From assembly GCA_016710625.1 (NCBI GenBank), contig JADJVK010000011.1:116039-180038 (forward strand): DNA of 64,000 nucleotides, given 5' to 3'. Below are positions 20,791 through 30,400 of this stretch, piece by piece. Each line of letters starts with the position of its first letter. Position 1 is the first letter of the stretch. Made by a program: the position numbers and the translations under genes. Under the pieces are notes generated by a model. It was given only the letters and a program-made list of their open reading frames with translations. It ran no database searches and was not told where the DNA came from. The DNA is from Saprospiraceae bacterium (GTDB taxonomy: Bacteria > Bacteroidota > Bacteroidia > Chitinophagales > Saprospiraceae).

Positions 20791-20825
20791 TTTAGAAAAA
20801 AGGGAGCAACTTTTCCCTCCCTTTT
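20791..20825 (-). terminator. Terminator after the RCC1 gene
   Basis: On the minus strand AAAGGGAG (complement of 20817-20824) pairs with CTCCCTTT (20799-20806), followed by TTTTTCTAAA. It lies between the RCC1-repeat gene and the next gene on the same strand. Confidence 0.65.
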
Positions 20826-20885
20826 CGTTAATTAATTCATTTGGTATTTTGATAAAAAATAATTGTATTCTTTTAATTGGTTTAT

Positions 20886-23036
20886 TTAATTTTTGTAAAA
20901 CTTAAATATTTCCTGTTCACAAACAACAACATAAATACCTCTAAATAAAAATGATATATCTATTGGGTTATTTGAATAATAATAATCATACATTAATATT
21001 CCTTGCATATTATATATTCTTAATGGAAAGTTGTTTTCGGGTATTCCATTCAGTATTAGTCGATTACTTTCAATTGTAATTCCTCCTTCCTTTTCGCCAT
21101 TTTTGATAGACAATATTTTTGAAAACCCTATATTATTTTCATTATCAACATATTGCAACTTGTAGTAGGTGATTGAATTATTTAAATAATAGTCCTCAAA
21201 TTCATAATAATTTTCATTATCTCCTTTGCTTTTTATTTCAGCAACCACTTCAAAATCTTTTCCAGATGTACTTCTCAAAACTTTGAAATAAGCATTATTT
21301 TTTTCAATAATACTCCAAGTCAGTACTGCCTTGTTTTGATTCTTTCGAATAATAGAAATGGATTTCCAAATAATAGGTAAAGACTCTGAAGTTGTTTTTG
21401 CGAAAAAACCACTGAACCCAACAGTATTAAATGATACTTCCCATCTATTTTCATTCGAATTCCAAATAATATCATCTTCAAGTGGATTGATTGTAGTTAT
21501 GCTCCCATTATATGACGAGGGTAGTCCAGTTCCATCCAAACTAGTACCTCCCCTTTTTTCAATTAACAAATGAACTTTACCATCAAAATCATCAGGATTA
21601 GATGGCAATTTAATAGAATTGATTGCATTAAATTCATCAAATTCGCTTTGTAAAAAATACAATGTAACTTTTGCACCAGAGGTACTAGCATTATTTAATG
21701 GAGTAATTTCAAAATGCCTTTTAACAAAATTGTTCGGTTGGTTGGTCTCTATCCAAACTTTTGTATTTACTCTACAGGACAATGACGCCTCTGTAATTAA
21801 CTGCAATTTGGCAATTAAATTATTGCAAAAAGATGAATAATAGGTGACAGTTGATTGGATTTTTGATGCACTATCTTTGCTTACAGCAATCTCTGAATTA
21901 CTAAAAGGATAATTTATTTCTGTAGGGTTATTAATCGAAGATGGATTACTACATTGGCCTAATTGACCACTTTCCCCTGCTCCCCAAGACCATATATGAT
22001 TGTTAATATCCAATGCAATACAATGGCTCGAACCTGTTTCAATTTTTTTACAACTTGTCATAGTTGAGTTATATAATGGTGTCAATTTATCTATCTGAGT
22101 TCCATCTCCAAGTTGACCTAAATGGTTATATCCCCAAGTGAATAAACTATCATTACCTTCTATTGCAGTTGAAAAAAAAGCTCCTGCACTAATATCAGTC
22201 CATCTTTTTAAATTTGTTATTTTTTTGGGTGAGTTTACTTGAGAAGTTGTTCCATCCCCTATTTGTCCCTTTGTGTTATTCCCCCAAGCCCATAATGTGC
22301 TATCGTACTTAATTGCTAATGTATGAAAATTTCCTGCATTTACTTTTTTCCATGTTTTTTGAGTTCCTACTTTTTGCGGTGTTAATTTAGGACCTCCAGA
22401 ATAACCTAGTCCTAATTGTCCATTGGCATTTAATCCCCAAGACCATAATGTACTATCTGATTTTATTGCCAAACTATATCTATACCCATTTTCAATAAAT
22501 ACCCAATTGTTTTCATTACCCATTTGAGTAGGCACATTAAGATCTGTTGTAGTGCCATTTCCAAGTTGTCCATTGATATTTTCACCCCAACTCCAAAGTG
22601 TCCCATTATTTTTCAAAGCAAATGAAAAATTCGCACCTGCACTTACCATCGCCCAATCATTATCCGAACCAATTTGTATTGGATAACTTTTATCTATATT
22701 GGTTCCGTCTCCTAGATTTCCGTTGCTATTATTCCCCCATGCCCATAGCGTTCCATCATTTTTTATAGCTAAGGTATGATGATTTCCACAAGCTATTTTT
22801 TGCCAATTATATTCACATCCAATCCTTATAGGTCCAGGGCAAATAGTGTAATAATATATTCCCGTACTATCTCCTAACTGGCTATAGTGGTTATCGCCCC
22901 ATGTCCATAATGATCCATCATTTCTAATGGAAACACCATGTACAAATCCAGCATTAATTTTTAAATAACTGTGATCTTGTGCAAATAATATTATATTAAA
23001 GCAACAATTAATTAATATTATAATGTAAATTCTCAT
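20886..23036 (-). CDS. Secreted RCC1-repeat protein with T9SS-like C-terminus
   Basis: 716 residues. The signal peptide (1-19, ending LFAQ) is followed by about seven RCC1/BLIP-II-type repeats to residue ~370, each with a version of 'SLWTWGxNxxGQLGDGT' and 'HTLAIKxDGTLWAWGNN', which form a seven-bladed propeller. Next comes a beta-rich region with an 'NPxxFDGKVHLLIEKRGGTSLDG' stretch, then a fibronectin-like part (AVLTWSIIEKNNAYFKVLRS) and a C-terminal domain (LNGIPENNFPLRIYNMQGIL) resembling T9SS type A sorting domains. It is therefore likely carried to the cell surface or secreted. The ligand of the propeller is unknown. Confidence 0.85.
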   Translation of the reverse strand: MRIYIIILINCCFNIILFAQDHSYLKINAGFVHGVSIRNDGSLWTWGDNHYSQLGDSTGIYYYTICPGPIRIGCEYNWQKIACGNHHTLAIKNDGTLWAWGNNSNGNLGDGTNIDKSYPIQIGSDNDWAMVSAGANFSFALKNNGTLWSWGENINGQLGNGTTTDLNVPTQMGNENNWVFIENGYRYSLAIKSDSTLWSWGLNANGQLGLGYSGGPKLTPQKVGTQKTWKKVNAGNFHTLAIKYDSTLWAWGNNTKGQIGDGTTSQVNSPKKITNLKRWTDISAGAFFSTAIEGNDSLFTWGYNHLGQLGDGTQIDKLTPLYNSTMTSCKKIETGSSHCIALDINNHIWSWGAGESGQLGQCSNPSSINNPTEINYPFSNSEIAVSKDSASKIQSTVTYYSSFCNNLIAKLQLITEASLSCRVNTKVWIETNQPNNFVKRHFEITPLNNASTSGAKVTLYFLQSEFDEFNAINSIKLPSNPDDFDGKVHLLIEKRGGTSLDGTGLPSSYNGSITTINPLEDDIIWNSNENRWEVSFNTVGFSGFFAKTTSESLPIIWKSISIIRKNQNKAVLTWSIIEKNNAYFKVLRSTSGKDFEVVAEIKSKGDNENYYEFEDYYLNNSITYYKLQYVDNENNIGFSKILSIKNGEKEGGITIESNRLILNGIPENNFPLRIYNMQGILMYDYYYSNNPIDISFLFRGIYVVVCEQEIFKFYKN

Positions 23037-23250
23037 GTAAGAAAAATTTATTTTTCAAATTTATTCTATAATTTCAAAAAGAAATATTGAATTGAGTGAA
23101 TGGTTGAAATGATTGAGTTATTGGTAATTTCAAGTCGCTTTTTCAAAGAAAATTTATTAATGAATCATTAATATTTCATTAGCTATACATTAACTAAACT
23201 GCTTTAAACCCTGACCTAACTTAGTGGTCATATTATCAAATTTAAAGGAT

Positions 23251-24231
23251 ATGAAAAATTTAGCAGTTGTTTTGATGGTGGTTCTAGGAATCAACTCAAT
23301 TTATTCTCAAAGTGCAAAAAGTAATGGTTTCATTAGCGATAATTTTAGCTTAGAAGGTGCACTACAAATTTTCAAGCAATCTAATACAATGGAGGAATTT
23401 GAAAATTCACTCAATAACGAAAATAGTAATGTAAACAATTTGGATTTGAATAACGATGGTTACATCGATTATCTTACTGTATCAGATTATCAAGACAAAG
23501 CTATTCATGTAATTGTAATTAGTACTTACTTAGATAAAAATGAAAGACAAGATATTGCAACAATTGAATTAGAAAGAAAAGGTGTTGATAATGCGATAGT
23601 TCAAATAGTGGGCGATGAAGACCTTTTTGGAAAAGATGTTTATGTAGAGCCTTTTGACAATGATGAAAGAATGGACAGAAGCAAAGGTGGTCCAAATGCA
23701 ACTGAAATAGTCAGTTCAAGAATCATTATCAATGTTTGGGGTTGGCCCTGTGTTAGGTTTATTTACTCACCTAGATATGTTCTTTGGGCTTCACCATTTA
23801 GATGGTCCTATTACCCGAGATGGTGGAAACCTTGGAGACCTTATCAATATACTGTATTTGTGAATAGATGTGCTCCACATAGATATTACTATCATTATGT
23901 CCCAAATAATAGAATAGTCTATGCAAGAAATGTATATGAGCCTTACCATCATCGATCAGAATATATTTACAGAAATGACTACAATCATTACGAAAGACAT
24001 GGGGTAAATGATAGAGATGGCTACAGAAATGATAACAGGATGAGTGAGCATTCAAATGATAGAAATAGCCCAAGAAACGAAGGTAGATACAATAATAACC
24101 CAAGAAATAATGAAGGAAGGAATAATGGCAGAATGGAAAGTAGATCTGATAACAGAAATGGTGGACATTCTGAATCTAGAGAAAATAGAGGGCATGGAGG
24201 AAATGAAGGCAGAAAAGGAAGAAGACAATAA
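23251..24231 (+). CDS. Exported Trp/Tyr/Arg-rich protein of a Bacteroidota family
   Basis: Start chosen at ATG 23251, after AAAGGAT, because it gives the signal peptide MKNLAVVLMVVLGINSIYSQ; an in-frame ATG lies 27 bp upstream. Residues 25-150 form a mixed domain with an EF-hand-like stretch DLNNDGYIDYLTVSD and 'IATIELERKGVDNAIVQIVGDE'. Residues 160-215 are very rich in Trp, Pro and aromatic residues (VWGWPCVRFIYSPRYVLW, YYPRWWKPWRPYQY). The tail is a low-complexity Arg/Asn/Gly/Tyr/His stretch. I know similar uncharacterised proteins from Bacteroidota but no function. The basic tail could bind polyanions. Confidence 0.75.
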   Translation: MKNLAVVLMVVLGINSIYSQSAKSNGFISDNFSLEGALQIFKQSNTMEEFENSLNNENSNVNNLDLNNDGYIDYLTVSDYQDKAIHVIVISTYLDKNERQDIATIELERKGVDNAIVQIVGDEDLFGKDVYVEPFDNDERMDRSKGGPNATEIVSSRIIINVWGWPCVRFIYSPRYVLWASPFRWSYYPRWWKPWRPYQYTVFVNRCAPHRYYYHYVPNNRIVYARNVYEPYHHRSEYIYRNDYNHYERHGVNDRDGYRNDNRMSEHSNDRNSPRNEGRYNNNPRNNEGRNNGRMESRSDNRNGGHSESRENRGHGGNEGRKGRRQ

Positions 24232-24242
24232 TGATATCGGGG

Positions 24243-24268
24243 GAAGGTTGCAGTTGCAACCTTCTTTT
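24243..24268 (+). terminator. Terminator after the Trp/Arg-rich protein gene
   Basis: GAAGGTTGCA (24243-24252) and TGCAACCTTC (24255-24264) form a perfect 10-bp stem with a 2-nt gap, followed by TTTTATT. It lies 12 bp after the stop codon and immediately before the end of the convergent gene. Confidence 0.85.
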
Positions 24269-24269
24269 A

Positions 24270-24833
24270 TTATCTAAAATTAATGGGCATTGCTAAATAA
24301 AATGTAATTGTTTTTCTGTCGCTTAAACTTGCATTACTAATGGAAGAATAAAGAGAATTAGCGGTTACAGAATTATAATTAAAACCCAATCTGAATTTAT
24401 TGTTGAAGTTATAATCAAATCCAGTATCAAAACATTTATTAAAAATATCAAAATTAGCGTTATTCGAATTTAGCTTAATTTTTAGATTGGGTCCAAAATA
24501 AATTCCAAACTTTTGACTAAAAAAATATTTCAAAGTGATAGAGAAAAAAGCAAAATCAGCATAGGGCCTGTGTATTTTTGACTTTAAATCATAATTTTGA
24601 TAGGCATAAAATTCATATCCAAACCCAGGAATGATTTTTAGACTTTCTTTATACAACTTAACGTTATATCTCAACATTGTCGAAAATCCAAAACCATTAC
24701 TAACTGGTCGATTACTATAAAAATTACTTGAACTAAAATTTCCTCCAAATATTAATTCAGGGTTATTCTTGAATTGGGATTTGCAAATTCCCATTAGGAG
24801 AAAGAAAGCTAATAATGTAAATGTTTTTTTCAA
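24270..24833 (-). CDS. Outer-membrane beta-barrel protein
   Basis: 187 residues with a signal peptide (1-19, MKKTFTLLAFFLLMGICKS). The mature part is made of alternating aromatic/hydrophobic strands (SFNYNSVTA-like GFNYNSVTANSLYSS; FAFFSITLKYFFSQKFGIYFGPNL) and ends in a strand closing with FYLAMPINFR, so a small 8-stranded barrel is likely. No specific role can be read. Confidence 0.75.
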   Translation of the reverse strand: MKKTFTLLAFFLLMGICKSQFKNNPELIFGGNFSSSNFYSNRPVSNGFGFSTMLRYNVKLYKESLKIIPGFGYEFYAYQNYDLKSKIHRPYADFAFFSITLKYFFSQKFGIYFGPNLKIKLNSNNANFDIFNKCFDTGFDYNFNNKFRLGFNYNSVTANSLYSSISNASLSDRKTITFYLAMPINFR

Positions 24834-24851
24834 AGTTAAGGATTTTTGATA

Positions 24852-25355
24852 TTAAGTACTCATTACAATCATTCCATTAGCTAATAATTCCATAGAGGTC
24901 ATCCTACTGGTTCCTGCATCATATACCGTCTCCTCCCCTTCCATTTGACCAATAGCCACAGTTATTATCCATTCCTCATCAATATTTGCCACTGATTGAA
25001 TTATTTTATTATCTACTACTGTTAGTCCCGACAAGACTTTCAAATCTATTGGGATACCTTTAGCAGAAAATGTAGCCAACATATATTGGTAATCCATCAA
25101 GCCAGCTTTCCAATATACAATTGCATGAAAATCTTTGGTATCTGGCAACTTAAAACAAGGAATATATTCTGTAAACTCATCATCATCTGGCATTGAAAGA
25201 TATTGTTGAATCATCAATGTAGGTAATGGTGGATTCTCATTACTAAAATCATGAATACTTTCTTCAGAAAGTAAAATAGGCAATTCTACAACAGGGAATT
25301 TTGAAATAAAATGACTAAAACTTACTTTCGGCAGCAATTCCTCTTCTTGTTCCAT
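24852..25355 (-). CDS. Acidic cytoplasmic protein of unknown function
   Basis: 167 residues when started at ATG 25355 (MEQEEELLPKVSFSHF). A longer frame to 25451 would overlap the upstream gene and lacks coding character. A -7 box lies 14-21 bp upstream of this start, which supports it. The protein is acidic, with no signal peptide or membrane segment, and reads as an alpha/beta domain (DFHAIVYWKAGLMDYQYMLATF, WIITVAIGQMEGEE). No family is recognised. Confidence 0.7.
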   Translation of the reverse strand: MEQEEELLPKVSFSHFISKFPVVELPILLSEESIHDFSNENPPLPTLMIQQYLSMPDDDEFTEYIPCFKLPDTKDFHAIVYWKAGLMDYQYMLATFSAKGIPIDLKVLSGLTVVDNKIIQSVANIDEEWIITVAIGQMEGEETVYDAGTSRMTSMELLANGMIVMST

Positions 25356-25368
25356 TTTTATTTTTTTG

Positions 25369-25376
25369 CAAATATA
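25369..25376 (-). promoter_or_regulatory. -7 promoter element before the 167-residue protein gene
   Basis: TATATTTG on the minus strand, 14 bp upstream of the chosen start. A TTG lies 22 nt further upstream, slightly beyond the usual spacing. Confidence 0.45.
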
Positions 25377-25395
25377 AAAAAAGCCAAAAGATTTA

Positions 25396-26253
25396 CTACA
25401 ATTTGGTGACTTGACCCACAAAGTCTTTTGGATAACTTTCGATATCCTCAAATCCTAGTTCAATATCTCTTCCACTTTTAGGAATATAGGCGGTTTTGAA
25501 AAGATAATCCCATAAGCTGAGTGAAATCCCAAAATTTACCCCACTTTTTACTGGTAAATCTTTTGCATGATGCCATATATGCATAGTCGGAGAATTCAAA
25601 ATATATTTTAATGGACCGTATGAAATATTGATATTACTATGATTAAGATGCCCAATTGCAACTGCTATGATGTGTAAAACAAAAAAATCTTTTATTCCAA
25701 ATCCTAACATTGCCAAAGGAATATATTGGATTGATTTATAAATAATTGTTTCCATCCAATGATATCTCATATGAGCAGCAAACCCCATTTCTTCCACACT
25801 ATGATGCAATTTATGATATTCCCATAGTTTTGGTACTGCATGCAAAAGTCTATGGGTATTCCATTGAATAAAATCAGCAATGATAAACATTATCAAATAT
25901 TGGACAATTGCTGGTAAACTTCCTAACTCGATGGCAACCATATTTGTAATCCCAAATAGTCCGAGGAAATCATTAAATAAAGCAACAAAAACATTCGAAA
26001 TTGCACTATAGCCTATTAATGAAAATAGAAAAAAGTTGAAAAACATATAAAACCCATCCAACCAAAAATCTTTTCTGACGATAGATTGATTGGTTCTCCA
26101 AGGAAATAAATATTCTAAAAACCAAACCACTAAGGACAAGCCCAATAGCCAATAAAAATAATTATGCCAACTTGGGTTTAGTAATTCGTGGACTAAATAG
26201 TCTTTATAACCGAAAAAAGAGTTTTTTGCAATTTCCCAATAATCAGATTTCAT
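25396..26253 (-). CDS. Sterol desaturase / fatty acid hydroxylase family protein
   Basis: 285 residues, integral membrane di-iron oxygenase family. Four to five membrane segments are visible (for example YWLLGLSLVVWFLEYLF, GFYMFFNFFLFSLIGYSAI, YLIMFIIADFIQW). The iron-binding histidine clusters are in place: HRLLH, HKLHHSVEEMGFAAHMRYH, HLNHSN and HIWHHAKD. Members hydroxylate or desaturate lipids, sterols or carotenoids; the substrate here is not determined. It follows the rhodanese lipoprotein gene by 5 bp and probably shares its promoter. Confidence 0.88.
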   Translation of the reverse strand: MKSDYWEIAKNSFFGYKDYLVHELLNPSWHNYFYWLLGLSLVVWFLEYLFPWRTNQSIVRKDFWLDGFYMFFNFFLFSLIGYSAISNVFVALFNDFLGLFGITNMVAIELGSLPAIVQYLIMFIIADFIQWNTHRLLHAVPKLWEYHKLHHSVEEMGFAAHMRYHWMETIIYKSIQYIPLAMLGFGIKDFFVLHIIAVAIGHLNHSNINISYGPLKYILNSPTMHIWHHAKDLPVKSGVNFGISLSLWDYLFKTAYIPKSGRDIELGFEDIESYPKDFVGQVTKL

Positions 26254-26258
26254 AACAT

Positions 26259-26645
26259 TTATTTATTACTTGGCTTGCCACTTTGACTCCAACCATTAAA
26301 TCCAACAGACAATTCGTAAACTTCCTTAAATTTTAAATCATTTACGATTTTCAAAGCTCTAGCACTTCTTCCTCCTGCAGCACAATACAATAAAATTGGT
26401 TTTTGCTTATCTAACTTTTGAATATTTGATTGAAAAGCTGGATCATTAAAATTAATATTAATGGCATTTGGAATATGCCCTGCATTAAATTCTTCAGGAG
26501 TTCTCACATCAATTAATTGTTCATTCTTCAATGAATTTATCTTATTTTCAAAATCAGCAACTGAAAGTCTTTGATTTTGGCTAAAAGAGTCAGAGCAAGA
26601 GATAAACAAACTGAAAATACTGATAAAAATAAATTTGAATTTCAT
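26259..26645 (-). CDS. Rhodanese-like lipoprotein
   Basis: 128 residues when started at ATG 26645 (MKFKFIFISIFSLFISCSD). FISC is a lipobox, so the protein is predicted to be lipid-anchored in the periplasm or outer membrane. One rhodanese domain follows: LIDVRTPEEFNAGHIPNAIN and the active-site loop LYCAAGGRSARAL, with the Cys present. It would transfer sulfane sulfur or act as a thiol-redox protein. It leads a two-gene operon with the desaturase-family gene. Confidence 0.88.
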   Translation of the reverse strand: MKFKFIFISIFSLFISCSDSFSQNQRLSVADFENKINSLKNEQLIDVRTPEEFNAGHIPNAININFNDPAFQSNIQKLDKQKPILLYCAAGGRSARALKIVNDLKFKEVYELSVGFNGWSQSGKPSNK

Positions 26646-26660
26646 ATCATTAATTTTATA

Positions 26661-26691
26661 CAAAAATAAGGTGCTAAAGTACTAATTGCAA
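26661..26691 (-). promoter_or_regulatory. Promoter of the rhodanese-desaturase operon
   Basis: On the minus strand TTG (26689-26691), 20 nt, TATTTTTG (26661-26668), 15 bp before the start at 26645. It matches the Bacteroidota consensus and supports that start. Confidence 0.65.
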
Positions 26692-26704
26692 TAAAAGAAG
26701 TAAA

Positions 26705-26747
26705 AAATAAGAAAAGCCTTGATTTATTACTAAATCAAGGCTTTAAT
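26705..26747 (-). terminator. Terminator of tRNA-Lys
   Basis: On the minus strand AAAGCCTTGATTTA and TAAATCAAGGCTTT pair perfectly around GTAA, followed by TTCTTATTTTTT. It begins 8 bp after the tRNA 3' end. Confidence 0.85.
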
Positions 26748-26754
26748 ATTGGAG

Positions 26755-26827
26755 TGATTTTGCTGGGACTCGAACCCAGGGCCCCTTGATTAAAAGTCAA
26801 GTGCTCTACCGACTGAGCTACAAAATC
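26755..26827 (-). tRNA. tRNA-Lys (TTT)
   Basis: 73 nt on the minus strand. Acceptor GATTTTG/CAAAATC, D-arm GCTCAGTCGGTAGAGC, anticodon stem-loop CTTGACTTTTAATCAAG with anticodon TTT, T-arm CTGGGTTCGAGTCCCAG. No encoded CCA. Confidence 0.96.
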
Positions 26828-26859
26828 TCCGTATAATACCCCTTTTTCAAAAGGCGATG

Positions 26860-26890
26860 CAAAGATACACCTATTTTAAAGTTTTCCAAA
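26860..26890 (-). promoter_or_regulatory. Promoter of tRNA-Lys
   Basis: On the minus strand TTTG (26887-26890), 19 nt, TATCTTTG (26860-26867). This is a textbook match to the Bacteroidota promoter and one of the best lineage indicators in the window. Confidence 0.8.
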
Positions 26891-26912
26891 TTCTTTGAGA
26901 AAAAAATTGAAA

Positions 26913-27363
26913 TTATTGTTTAATTAATCTGGATGATTGCAAAATTTTTCCATTTTGAGATTCCAAAGTAATATTAAATATACCCTTTGGCAATTGGCTC
27001 AAATCCATGTTATAATCAGATTCCAATGACTCTACTTCATTCATTATCAATCTTTTTCCATTGATATCATATATTGAAATAATTGCATTTGTTTTTAATT
27101 TATTTAAAAATTTTATATCCACATTATTATTTGTAGGATTTGGATTTATTTTAAATAAATTATCATTTTGTAAATTATTTATTGAAATACTTACGATTTC
27201 TGAAAATTTAAAATTACCATCTTGATCTATCTGTTTCAATCTATAATAAGCCTTATCTTGATCTAAAACCCCATAATTATCCATAAATTCATAAAAAAGT
27301 GGTTTGAAGACATAAGGTAGCAAATACAAATAGTATTTGTAGAATTAATTTATTGGATTTCAT
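26913..27363 (-). pseudogene. T9SS sorting-domain remnant with its own signal peptide
   Basis: ATG at 27363 opens MKSNKLILQILFVFATLCLQ, a signal peptide that ends at a TGA after about 24 codons. A different frame then gives DKAYYRLKQIDQDGNFKFSEI, the sequence that normally precedes a sorting domain, and a complete T9SS type A sorting domain (KINPNPTNNNVDIKF to KILQSSRLIKQ). Signal peptide and sorting tail are thus only about 60 bp apart. A cargo body is missing, as if removed by an internal deletion with a frame change. Alternatively it is a minimal T9SS protein with one indel error. Confidence 0.6.
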
Positions 27364-27380
27364 TTAAATTAGAATTTTAT

Positions 27381-27425
27381 TTAAAAAGCAAAAAGCACTC
27401 AAATATACATAAGAGTGCTTTTTGC
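27381..27425 (-). terminator. Terminator of the giant adhesin gene
   Basis: A perfect 13-bp stem GCAAAAAGCACTC (27388-27400) / GAGTGCTTTTTGC (27413-27425) with a 12-nt loop. On the minus strand it is followed by TTTTTAAAT and starts 22 bp after the adhesin stop codon. Confidence 0.85.
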
Positions 27426-27446
27426 AAATATTATTTTTGAAAAAAA

Positions 27447-30400
27447 TTATCGCCTAATTTCTAAATAACCTGTATAAATTTTATTTCCTGCACTTGGTCC
27501 AAGATTTATATGATAGAAATAGGTGCCATCAGGCAATGTTTTTCCATCCCATTCTCCTTTCCAAGCATTTACATTCGTATAATTCTTCTGACAAAGAACC
27601 CTATGTCCCCATCTGTCAAATACATCCACTTGGTTGCCAGGGTAATTTTCAATTCCAATAATGGTGAATCCATCATTTACATTATCCCCATTCGGTGAAA
27701 TGGCATTAAAGATGATAAAGGTATCACACAATATTTTTATACAAACATTTGCTGTATCAAATCCGATTCCATTTGCAATAAAATAGGTAAATGTATCAAC
27801 ACCACAATAATTTTTATTCGGAGTATAGATAAATTTAGTTGAATCCAATGGATCTTTTGCGACAGTACCTCTTAATGGCAGTTTTACAATTCCAATACCT
27901 GTTAATGGACCATTCAATGTATCATTAGCTAGTACTGATATTGTTATAGACTTTCCAAAAGAACCTGAAACAGTATCGCAATCATTTACAGCGATAGGCA
28001 GTAACAAGTTAGGATCTTTGTTTACCATCACAATTAGTATAGTCGTATCACAAGTAACTTGATTACAAAGCACCAAACATGCGGTATCTTTTCCTTCTTT
28101 CAATCCAGTTATTTTGACACACCAAGGACTTGTACTAAATAAATCGAATTTTACATTATCTACTGTATTTGGCTCACAAATATTCTTTAATGAAATTATC
28201 TTATTACAATCCAACTCAGATGTATCTAGGCAAATTGTATCCATTTGTCCCACAATTAGCATCGTTCTAATAGTATCAATAACTGGATTTCTTGCATTGA
28301 TAATCAATATTGTTGTATCACAATAATTTCCAGTCTTATCACAAATTACGATACATGCAGTATCTGAACCTAAAGATTCGGCAGTAATAGCAATACACCC
28401 AGTACTTCCTATTGTATCAAATTGAATATTAGTGCCAGAAAGTGTAGGGCAAATATTAACTATTGAGCCTACCCCTCCTTTAAACAAGGCAGTATCCAAA
28501 CATATTGTATCAGAACAACCAACCAATAAACTTTGTCGGATGGTGTCAATTTTTGGCAATACACAAATTCTATAAGTAAATGTATCACAAATATTTGTGA
28601 GCTTATTGCACATCTGTAAACAGAATGTATCTACACCAAACTTAGCTCCTTTTATCGTTATACAAACCTGATTCAATCCAGATGGTAGTATTTCATAAGT
28701 GATATTTCCATCAGATGATCCAGGGCATAAGTTTTTGATTGAATCAACAACAATATTCGTTACATCAATACAAATTTTGAAGGAATCTCTTTCAACAATA
28801 CAAGTATCAAATACAATATTTTTAGGTGCATTACAAGAAACCTTAATCATTGCTGTATCTGTACATCCAGTCATGATATTTGTGAATGTAATCACATGCA
28901 TTCCTGTATCTAATTTGATTTGAATACCTTTCAAACTTGGTGTGATATTGCATGTATCAATTGGTCCGACATAAGGATTTCCATTGTCTAATATAACAAC
29001 TTTAGGAATATCTGATGGATTTATGCCAATACAAACCATTGCTAAAGAATCACAATTGGTAGTATAAAGTATCGGTAATCCATTATAGAAAATTGGAATT
29101 ACATTTACTCTTAAAGTATCTGCACAACCATTGTTTTTGTCAATGAATATAACATTATGATATCCTTCATTTAGTACGATTCCAACATTTTTAGGATTCA
29201 ACTCTTGACTTGGAAGCAAATCTACTGACCCAGCTACACCAACTTGGCCAATATTCATATTTCCATAGAACTTGCTTTTCACCCCTCCCACTAATTTTTG
29301 ACCTACTGTATCAATTTTCCACTGACCATTTGGATCCCAAATTTTCATTGAATCGAGTAAGGCATTAATATCTAGGAAGTTTCCTTTGAAGGTATCTTTT
29401 CCAGCACCCCAATAATTTAATAAATAAGGTCCGACTTTGCCTTCTCCAGGTATATCCTTGTATTTATAAGCAACTAACGTATCATAATTACAATCGACAA
29501 AACCACCATTATATGGATTTCCATTATCTAAAATATTGAAGTTTTTAATTTCAGCATTAGTAAATGGCGTACAATAGACTGCACTTCCATTATAACAAGT
29601 ATTGGTAAACAAGTCAATCGTATCATTGGTGAAATAGTTATTACAAATAACTATGATTGGGTCTTTACAAATGATGATGATTGTCGTATCACAAACTCCA
29701 TTGGTATCACAAACTACAACACACATTGTGTCACAGCCAGTCTTAAATGTAGAGTCTGCAACATATTGCAAACAAGTATCTTTTCCGTTAAATACTAAAA
29801 CTCCTTTTGATGGTGCTTTACATAGATAAATACTATCTATTGGTCCTGTCAATTCAACTAAACTAATACAGATTACTGTATCATTTTTAGTAATTGGTAG
29901 ATTGATACGAATGGTATCAATTTTCGGTTTCTTACAAAGATTATCTACAAAAATGGAATCAACTGCTAAGCTACAACCTTTAGAATCTGTCATTGTAACA
30001 CTATAATAACCAGCATCTAAGTTGTATCTGTCTTTTGGTTCTGGCGAAGTTGTTAAATCAAGCCAGTTGAAAGCATATCCGCCATTTCCACCATTGCCAT
30101 TTAATTCAATACTTCCTTTAGATTTACATTTCTCAGGTATTACTTCCACATTCAATGCTAGCATTGTTGGAGCAGTCACTTTGAAACATTTTGAAACCCA
30201 AATACAACCATTTTTATCTTTAACAATTAAGCAGTAATCACCAATGCCTAATTCGTTATTTTTGAAAATATTTCCTTTACTATCTTCTATTGTTACAATC
30301 AATGAATCATTTAAATTGAAATTCTCAATGGTATACTTTACTTCACCATTTATATCACCAATACAATTTAATACTACATCATCGGCACCAATTATTTTCA

